Part shown: piece after piece, positions 57,601 through 64,000 of the stretch
Layout of the letters: each line of letters begins with the position of its first letter
Position numbering within the stretch: position 1 is the stretch's first letter
Origin: Otatea glauca
Lineage: Eukaryota; Streptophyta; Magnoliopsida; Poales; Poaceae
Reading direction: 5' to 3'
DNA: 64,000 nt
Assembly: GCA_036346275.1 (NCBI GenBank)
Contig: CM070722.1
Location: 58,751,524 to 58,815,523, forward strand
Notes under the pieces: generated by a model
Told to the model about the DNA's origin: nothing
What the model saw: the letters and a program-made list of their open reading frames with translations, nothing else
The model's database searches: none
Made by a program: the position numbers and the translations under genes

Positions 57601-59962
57601 GTATTTTGTTTGTCGATGCATGACGTGAAAAAAAAATGGAAAATTAGTGGGTAGTAAAACATGTACTCCTAGTACAGAGCAGATAATTAAAAGTAAAAAC
57701 GATTTTGGGGCGCGCGCTCACGTACCAGGAACTCGACGAAGGCGCTGATGAGGTAGATGACGTAGGTGGTGAAGAAGGCGTCGGAGAGGAATCCGCCAAG
57801 CAGCGCGAGCAGGAACGCCGTGCCCATGAAATTGGTCACCGTCGTCGCCGACTGCGCCGGCGAGTAGTGCATGAACCCCATCAGGTAGGTCACTAGGTTG
57901 CTCGCGTTCGCCAGGAACGCCAGGTTCTCCAGCACCTCCACGACTGCAGCAGGAACAAACCGTATATAGTTTTCGCACCGTTGTCACTTATCAGTACGAA
58001 CAGATCGATTTAATTTAATACTACTTCGAATTGAGGCCCCACTTGGCACAAATTCTTCTCTGGGAATTATATAAAAATTCCATAGTTCTATGCAAAATTA
58101 TACTTCCGTTGTTCTCGAATACATGTTATTCTAACTTCCAAATTTTATTTCTAAATACACGCTATTGTACAATTTTGAAATGACTTTTTACTATTTTTCC
58201 TTCTATACCTATTTCATTTAGCTATTTTCAATATCATTTCTTACCATGCATTAGAGTAAGACACAATACAAAATATAATAAAGAAGGGTAATACAATTTT
58301 CTTTATAGATATAACCGGGTGGAAGTGCAAGAACCTAAAATGATACTCTCCCTCCATTTATGAATTCATGTCATTATAACTTTCAAATCTTGTTCTTAAA
58401 TACATGTTATTATACAATTACAATTTTGAGACAACTTTTAACTATTTTCCTGATATATGCCCCTTACCATTCATTATTGCTAATGTTATTTATTACTGTA
58501 AAATAGAGTAACACATACCAACTAAGAGCAATAAGTGAGCTGATAAAAGAAGACAATTTGATTATTTCTACGTGTACTTTAGTTAAAGTATAAAATCCTA
58601 AACATCGTCTTTTTAGAATCGGAGATAATATACAGTAGGGAACAAAGTAGCATTCTTGGACAGACAATCCTTTTATATACGGGTAAGCAGTACTACATGT
58701 AAGCATGTGCGGTGATAACTGACATGACGTCCCCGTAATATATGGGTGCCGTTCCCGACGCATGGCGCCGAATTTGCTTGCCGTTTCTGCCTTGCGATTC
58801 GTGCCATTTTAATGCGTGCGCTTGGACGACTTGGGACGGGTAAATTAAATTTCTTTTGTCTTTTCGACGCCATGGACGGGTCATATTTTTTTTTGCCCCC
58901 CTCAACCACCGAAGGAGAAGCAGAGTGGCCTCCCTCCCTCGCAAGCCAGTTTCCCCTTCGCAAGAAGGTTCCATTCCCCCCTCATTTTCTTTCTTTCTCG
59001 TAATCAATTAAGTCGTTTTCGAACCGAACCTTCCAGACCGTCAGGAGAAACTGAATCTCTCGATCGCCGTCTCGCTACAGACAGCAACAGTAAAAAACAG
59101 GGAGCTGAAATGAAGACAAGGCACCGCACCGGTCGATGCTTTCGGAAAGCTGGAGCCATCGGTAAAATCACAGGTGCATTCAAGAGGGACGGATGCGAAC
59201 GTTCATGCAGAAGCTTCCAGTGGAAACTGTAGCGAGGGGTGCAAGCGCATGCAAGTTGGCTCCCCTTTTGCCATGCAATTGGGCGGTAAAAGTGCCCAAT
59301 TCTGCCCCCAAGTTGCAAGAACCCGGAAATGGAACGGGAACGGTATGTGAAAGAAAGAAGGATGGAGGAGGAAAAGAAGAAGGGGGATGGAGCCTAACAG
59401 AAACCAGTGGGGGGGGGAGGCTCTTGAGCACTACTTGCCCGAAAGCAGGCAAACCAGACAGGAAAGGGTGCAGGTCCGATCAGGAAAGGAAGGGAGAGGA
59501 AAGGGAAGATGTGGCTTTCGGTCCGGCTTGTGAAAAGACGGGGAGAGACAGAGGGAAGGATGGATGGTTCATGACGTGCATCGCAGAAGCAGTGTTTGGA
59601 GTATCCTATTCGATCTTCCTTTCCTGCTTGCTCTGTCTCCTTTTCCCCGGTCCCCTACTTCGTTCTGGGCTCAAATCAACTGAGAGGGCTTCTAGAAGAA
59701 TCTAGAAGGAAAGAAGCATGCTGAGGCAGCGAGTCAATGGTTTGATTACTTACCCAGCACGAAGGAGGCGGCGAGCATGCCGCCGTGCCGGCCCCTCACC
59801 GCCGGCCGGTTCCTCCAGTCCACGTACCCCTCCCACCTCTCCACCTCCTGCATGCCACGAACAAGACCAGCGAATCGATCAACAGCAACAAGACCAAACG
59901 AGAATTGCATGCTGCACCAGCTCGATCCAAGGATCAAGAAAATTGCGAGGACGACTCACCAT
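51633..59962 (-). CDS. NPF4: NRT1/PTR family transporter, NPF4-like (580 aa, four exons)
   Basis: A plasma-membrane-type major facilitator of the NPF family; subfamily 4 members carry nitrate, abscisic acid or gibberellin. Minus-strand exons 59962-59960 (ATG only), 59847-59754, 57943-57726 and 53060-51633 join in frame (phases 0,1,0) with GT-AG introns to 580 residues, the usual length. Visible: EVERWEGYVDWRNRPAV and RGRHGGMLAASFVLVVEVLE at the N terminus; TNFMGTAFLLALLGGFLSDA; FLGLVILTIQARTPSLMPP; LTTLGVGGIKGSLPSHGAEQ then FDE; the central loop; YDHVIIPFARRAT; and a C-terminal RYKYRNAGVIKG. The first-span motif is EVLEN, not ExxE[K/R], as in NPF4.6-type proteins. If the ATG microexon is wrong, Met at 59853-59851 would be used instead. 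Introns 3 (4.66 kb) and 2 (1.8 kb) hold MITEs. The substrate cannot be read from sequence. Confidence 0.93.
54862..55114. mobile_element. Stowaway-type MITE (253 bp)
   Basis: Ends CTCCCAACGTCCAAATAAG and, inverted, CTCCTCTGACCAAGCTTATAAG, with TA at both flanks (54860-54861, 55115-55116). The inward arms (gacgtatttctttttt / aaaaaaattagac) pair. Within NPF4 intron 3. Confidence 0.75.
55161..55390. mobile_element. MITE with ~40-bp inverted repeats (230 bp)
   Basis: Left end GGCCTAGTTTGGGACAAG and inverted right end GGCCCAGTTTGGAACACC; pairing continues through attgtgta(t/g)att(c/a)tgga. An inner imperfect stem (gaatccagaatc / ggattcttagagaatc) is also present. The flanks (ata / ata) suggest a 3-bp duplication, but this is weak, so hAT or PIF type is undecided. 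Confidence 0.7.
57944..59753 (-). other. Intron 2 of the NPF4-like gene (1,810 bp)
   Basis: Minus-strand donor G|GTAAGT at 59754/59753 and acceptor ctgcag at 57944. Holds the tandem MITE pair at 58105-58625. GC- and purine-rich stretches near 58900-59700 give long overlapping frames with no similarity. Confidence 0.85.
58105..58625. repeat. Head-to-tail pair of related ~250-bp MITE-like units
   Basis: Unit 1 starts cttccgttgttctcgaatac and unit 2 (from about 58348) ctccctccatttatgaattc; both continue catgtTATTcTAACTTcCAAAT-type text, then a(c/t)a(c/t)g(c/t)tatt(g/a)tacaatt and tttt(t/a)actatttt(t/c)cc. The second ends near gtctttttagaatcggag. Divergence is about 20 percent. Confidence 0.6.
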
Positions 59963-60784
59963 GGTGCCTGCCTCTCTGCGCAAGGTGCAACTTTCACCGG
60001 TGCTCCGCGGTGGCAGATGAACAGAGGAGGAGAGAGAGGCGAGGCAGGTCAGGGGAGTTATGTGCCTGAGGGGAGGATGGGGGTGGTGGGTGGTGTATTT
60101 AAAAGGCAGCAAGAGGGGAGGGGCGGGGCAGGGCACCACATCGATCACAGTTCACACACCCAGCCCACAGGGGTGTGCATGACAGGGACACGAGGCCATA
60201 GGCATGCAACCGGAGATCTCCAGCCCTACCTGCCTGGGATGTCAACCTCAAGATGCCCCTCCGGCCCCCTCTTTCCTCTTGTGAAATTCAGATATATGCG
60301 TGGCTTCACCCTTGATAAAAGAGAATAAAAAAATGACCATTAATAATTCTATATATAGTCCTGATGCGGTCTTCTTCTCGTGCCGCACGTTGGTTTATTC
60401 TTTCATTTTAATTTCCTTGTGATTTTCACCATGGTTTCTCTGCGCTACAGTGTAGCTAGCTGGCAGTGATTCTCAAGTAACATTCAAATATTAAATTACC
60501 AGATCATAGAACAGTAAGTTTGTTACTATATATCTGTGCGATATATGAATACTATTACTGGCATATATACAAGCTAGCTGGCTAGGTGTACATTTCCCAC
60601 TGCATGTATGCATGCTTGTGCTCACGAGTGTCACACACACGGAAACGCTATCCTACTCAGCGTATTCTATATGCCGGTCAAACGAGTGCGCCCACTCCAC
60701 CCCATGTGCACCCACTTCATACATACGGAGAATAAGCTAACTACTGACATACTCAACCAACCAACTAACAAATATGGGTTTCTT
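59963..60784 (-). promoter_or_regulatory. 5' UTR and promoter region of the NPF4-like gene
   Basis: Upstream (right) of the start codon on the minus strand. A weak TATA-like stretch, ttttaaatac, lies at about 60097-60106 on the minus strand, ~140 bp from the ATG. Pyrimidine-rich minus-strand sequence (60010-60090) resembles a 5' UTR. No recognised cis motif is certain, and no other gene was seen. Confidence 0.35.
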
Positions 60785-61620
60785 ATCTATTATATATATA
60801 TATTAAAAACTCATGACATATCTTTTAACGTTGCTAAGAAATAAGAGAAATATGATAGAAATCCTCACAAAAAAGCAAAATATCTAGCCTTTAATCTGGT
60901 GGACCATAACTAAATTGAACTATAGTAGCCATTGAATGTTATTATTTAAAAGAAAACATCTAACCTTTTATCTAGCATACCCGAGTTATAACAGTTTAGA
61001 TTAAAAGAAAGAGCTCACACCAAGTACAATAAAAAATAACAAAAAATTGAAATAAAAAATAAAATAAATTAGCCATTTGATTCTCGTAGGAACTCCAAAT
61101 TAAAACTGTACATATCTAAAATTCGGCATAAAAACTAATAGTTAAATTTGTACATGAATTATAACCTAAAACTAATATTCAAAACTAAATAAAAAATAAC
61201 AATAAAATTAATGACTTAGATTAGAAAAAAGAGTTCATACCAATTACAATAAAAATAACATAAATTTAGAATAAATAATAAAAAGAAATCAACCATTTAA
61301 CTTTCGTACAAACTCCAAATTAAAACATGTACGCAATTGAAATTCAGAATAAAAATTAGCAATTAGATTTGCATACGAATTCTAACATAAAAATGATAGA
61401 AAAATTAATTCAAAATAAAAATGAAAATTAACAAAAATTTGGACTAAAAAATAAAAAATTTAACCATTTAATTTTCACACGAACTATAAATTAAAACCTG
61501 TATATAGTTGAAATTCAGAATGAAAATTAGATGCAAATTAGAAGTTGGATTTTATACAAATATTAAACCAAGACTAAAATTCAAAATTAAATAAAAAATA
61601 ATAACAGAAGAATATAGAAG
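60785..61620 (-). repeat. Inverted relative of the 20.06-20.93 kb repeat
   Basis: The reverse complement reproduces 20930 back to about 20070: gagaatttctatcat / aattaaagg / gttataac(t/c)cgg / cttttaatctaa, then repeated variants of aaattagcatttagttttaa-type AT-rich text. The junction block caaaatatctagcctttaat at 60876 also matches the family A array unit. Diverged (roughly a quarter of sites), colinear. Confidence 0.6.
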
Positions 61621-61631
61621 TAAAGAAGAAT

Positions 61632-61925
61632 GATGTATGGTGGCCATGTGATAGCGGCAATGAAAAATAGATACCATATTTACGTTTAAATATCTTCCAA
61701 TTTACTGGATATATTATTAGATTTTACTGTCATTCTTAGCCGTGGCATATGATGATCATGTGATAGCAGTAGTAAAAATGGATACCATATTTACGTTCAC
61801 ATATATTACAGTTTACTAGACATGTTGTTAGACTTTATTGCGACATCTAGCCGTGGCGCATGATGACTAAGTGATAGCGGCTGTAAAAAAAATGTCACAT
61901 TTACGTTTGAATACCTTTCGATTTA
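61632..61925 (+). repeat. Minisatellite, ~111-bp period, 2.6 copies
   Basis: gtgatagc occurs at 61648, 61760 and 61871 (spacings 112 and 111). Shared text includes tagccgtggc(a/g), accatatttacgtt and actgga/actaga(c/t)at. Non-coding. Confidence 0.8.
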
Positions 61926-61929
61926 CGAC

Positions 61930-63018
61930 TTGATGAAAAAATGAAACTGTTTCCGTTATTCCTTTCTGCTTGGAGACTGATAGGTCATGCATACGAATCC
62001 TGATGATGCGAGTGACGCACTGAAAAGTAAGCAGTTTATTTAAGCCTGCAGTGTAGTATTCTCTTCATCGAATTCGACAGAAGATTAAGTACTCTATTGC
62101 TCTCAGGTTTGAATCTTCAAAGCTTGTAGGCGTAGTATTGCCGCAACATAACACCAAGTTGGCAAGATGTTTGCTTGAAACACTATGCAATTTGCTGGCC
62201 GTTTCGATGTGTCATGTTGGAACAAATCCCGTGTACCCGACAATATATATCCTCCAGCCAACACAAGGAACAAGCAAGCTAGCTAGCTACTAGTGATGAT
62301 AAGGAATAGGCGTTCGTTTGCGTTGGATATATGCGTTACGTCGTCTGATCACTCGTGCGCCGTCGAGCAACAGCCAACAGGTAGCCGGATCGACACTTGG
62401 TCGTGCATGCCACTTGCATGGCTGCTTCTGCTTGTTCCCAAGCATGTTTAATCTGTGTGGCCAAGTTTTCGACTGTGAGAATGAATGGGAAGAGGATAGA
62501 TGCAAAGGATGAAGAATAGTGAGGCCATTCTGGATGGACCTTCTTTTCTTTCGAGTGGCACACTGGTCGGCCTCCCGCTAATTAAGGGAAGACATTCTTC
62601 GATCTTGTCTTTTGTTTTTTTTTTGTTTTTTTTACTGATACTCATTTCTCTGTTTTTTTCAAATGGGATAATGAATTAAATAAAAGGTTTGGTAGAATAT
62701 GTACACCAAATGTGAAGGGAATAGGGTGTAAAAGAAGTTGATAAATCAATAGCACACACAACACGTACTCATGCATGATATATATTGGTGGGATTGAACT
62801 TATAACATGGAGCGAGGCAATCAGATTCCAAACCAGTTGGACCACCTAGTAGTCGCAGCATGTACGTATGTCATTTTGGCCGTGGAAAGTTCATCCTGCT
62901 AAATTAATATACTGAATAGAAATATATATATATATATATCTGAAACGTTTTGGCCCATATTCTCTCTCCTTTTTTATATGCAGATGCGCCAAAACTAGTT
63001 TGACTACGTATGCAGACA
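61930..63018. other. Spacer, no gene seen
   Basis: Contains T-rich (about 62605-62635) and (TA)n (62922-62938) tracts. Open frames at 62290-62563 on both strands overlap and resemble no family. Confidence 0.45.
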
Positions 63019-63163
63019 AGAGTAGTGTTTCTATGTATCACCCTCTAATACAATTTGTATAAATCTTAAAGTAATGAAAGGGTAAGTAATCATCATATAC
63101 CCTTCATTTATGCTTTAATATTTGTGCGACACTAAAAAAGAAATGCATAGAAGCACCTCTTTG
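63019..63163. mobile_element. Deleted relative of the 29.3-kb MITE
   Basis: The right arm (taagtaatcatcatataccc, tttatgctttaatatttgtg, then atgcatagaagcacctct) matches 29450-29527. The left arm is shortened (gtgtttctatg ... tacaatttgtataaatctt). Confidence 0.65.
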
Positions 63164-63173
63164 TAAATAATTA

Positions 63174-63428
63174 CTCCATCCGATCACAAATAGTTGTCAT
63201 TTTGGACATGACACGGTCTTTAAAATACAGCTTTAACCACTAATTGCTATCACAATATACTTATAAAAGGCAACAAAATTATAATATTATGAAAGTGTTT
63301 TCCAAGACAAATCTACACATGATTTTCGTGTATCCAATTTAAATATTTAATATGATATTGGCAGTTAAAGTTTCGAAGGTTTGACCGTACATATGTCTAA
63401 AACGATAACTATTTGTGGCCTGAGGGAG
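63174..63428. mobile_element. Stowaway-type MITE (255 bp)
   Basis: Ends CTCCATCCGATCACAAATAG and, inverted, CTCCCTCAGGCCACAAATAG, flanked by TA at 63172-63173 and 63429-63430. Same family as 40829-41080. The terminal ~30 bases pair well (acaaatagttgtcatttt / aaaacgataactatttgt). Confidence 0.85.
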
Positions 63429-63430
63429 TA

Positions 63431-63758
63431 ATATTTAGAGTGAACCTCTAAGTCTTCCTCAGGGTATGGCGTCCTCCCACATCTTTGTGCAATTCTGTTT
63501 AAACTTAATTTGAAGTGCCTTCAAGTACATATTATGTTCTTAGCTAGTACATGATCTTCGGTTGTCGTCACTGCCGTTGCTCCAAAAGCCTTATCTAGCT
63601 ATTTGCATACATCCAATCTCCAGCGACTTGGACCAATTCTTCTACACCCCATTCTATCAGAGGAGGTCATGATTTAGGTATGGTTTGTCTCTAGTACTCA
63701 CCGATGAATGTGTACAAATGTCATCTGATCAGTGCAGTACAACTCAGATGATTTCAGA
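63431..63758. other. Spacer
   Basis: No gene or repeat recognised. Confidence 0.4.
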
Positions 63759-64000
63759 AGAACCGGTAGGGTGGCCCGCGCATTTGTGCGACTAGATTTC
63801 TTTTAAAGTTTATAGTATCAAATGACATAACTTATATGCTTGAGAATATATTAAGTATTTTGTAGGCTATTTCAATTTTTAAGACATCATAAACATTAGA
63901 AATGACAATAGAAGCTTGAAGGAAAATTCAACTTAAGGAACATAATTGAAGTATAAGTTTTGATGGAAGAAAATCATTGAGAATAATAAGTTGTTATTTT
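63759..64000 (+). repeat. Start of another family A-like repeat, cut by the window end
   Basis: accggtagggtggcccgcgc then atttgtgcgactag matches the family A 5' motif (actagcaagatggcccgcgcatttgcgcg), followed by the same style of AT-rich text (ttttaaagt...tcaaatgac(a/t)). The rest lies outside the window. Confidence 0.6.

Larger units (their letters stand above)
53061..57725 (-). other. Intron 3 of the NPF4-like gene (4,665 bp)
   Basis: Minus-strand donor CTG|GTACGT at 57726/57725 and acceptor gcgcgcag at 53061. Contains a Stowaway element (54862-55114) and another MITE (55161-55390). GC-rich patches at 54460-54830 and 55500-55860 give overlapping open frames on both strands with no family similarity. 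No exon recognised inside. Confidence 0.85.

Overview
This is a stretch of plant nuclear DNA, most likely from a grass (Poaceae), possibly a panicoid. Evidence: split genes with GT-AG introns, GC-rich 5' exons, a maize PK1-type receptor kinase, a DUF6490-like grass membrane protein, and a dense background of grass-type Stowaway, Tourist, hAT, Mutator and Gypsy elements. No species can be named from sequence alone. Little of the window is coding; most is intron, transposon or unassigned spacer.

Layout. 2.0-4.2 kb (+): last four exons of a protein phosphatase 2A catalytic subunit; everything before 2025 reads as intron. 5.4-8.35 kb: a complete 2.9-kb solo LTR flanked by the 5-bp duplication TGGCA. 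9.2-10.7 kb: a decayed PIF/Harbinger element, with a MYB/SANT-like partner followed by the transposase. 12.5-14.9 kb (+): a ZmPK1-like S-domain receptor kinase broken by two frameshifts and one stop; its upstream region is repeated downstream at 15.4-16.4 kb. 16.5-16.8 kb: a chimeric scrap of eIF2D fused to a hexose transporter fragment. 18.1-23.05 kb: two head-to-tail copies of one repeat, the second split by a ~1.6-kb insertion and by a solo LTR with ATGAT duplication. 23.15-23.65 kb: a start-less fragment of a membrane protein. 25.1-27.96 kb (-): a truncated Gypsy element (LTR, gag, protease). 28-29.5 kb: small repeats and MITEs.

31.3-36.2 kb (+): a three-exon gene for a 453-residue polytopic membrane protein. 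Its second intron carries a 1.33-kb Mutator-like element with a 10-bp target duplication. The 23-kb fragment resembles its C-terminal region. 39.9-40.35 kb (+): a four-helix DUF6490-like protein. 41.43-45.60 kb: a structurally complete but non-autonomous LTR retrotransposon (duplication GCTAT). 46.7-47.5 kb: an hAT-like element. 51.6-59.96 kb (-): a complete four-exon NRT1/PTR (NPF4-like) transporter gene of 580 residues. 60.8-61.9 kb: an inverted relative of the 20-kb repeat and a 111-bp minisatellite. The window ends in MITEs and a further repeat copy.

The genes do not form a pathway. PP2A (signalling phosphatase), NPF4 (nitrate/hormone transport) and the receptor kinase are ordinary grass genes. 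The poorly described biology lies in the membrane-protein loci at 23, 31-36 and 40 kb and in the elements with palindromic or hairpin ends. I found no evidence of a wholly new molecular system; the best candidates for a second look are listed as findings.
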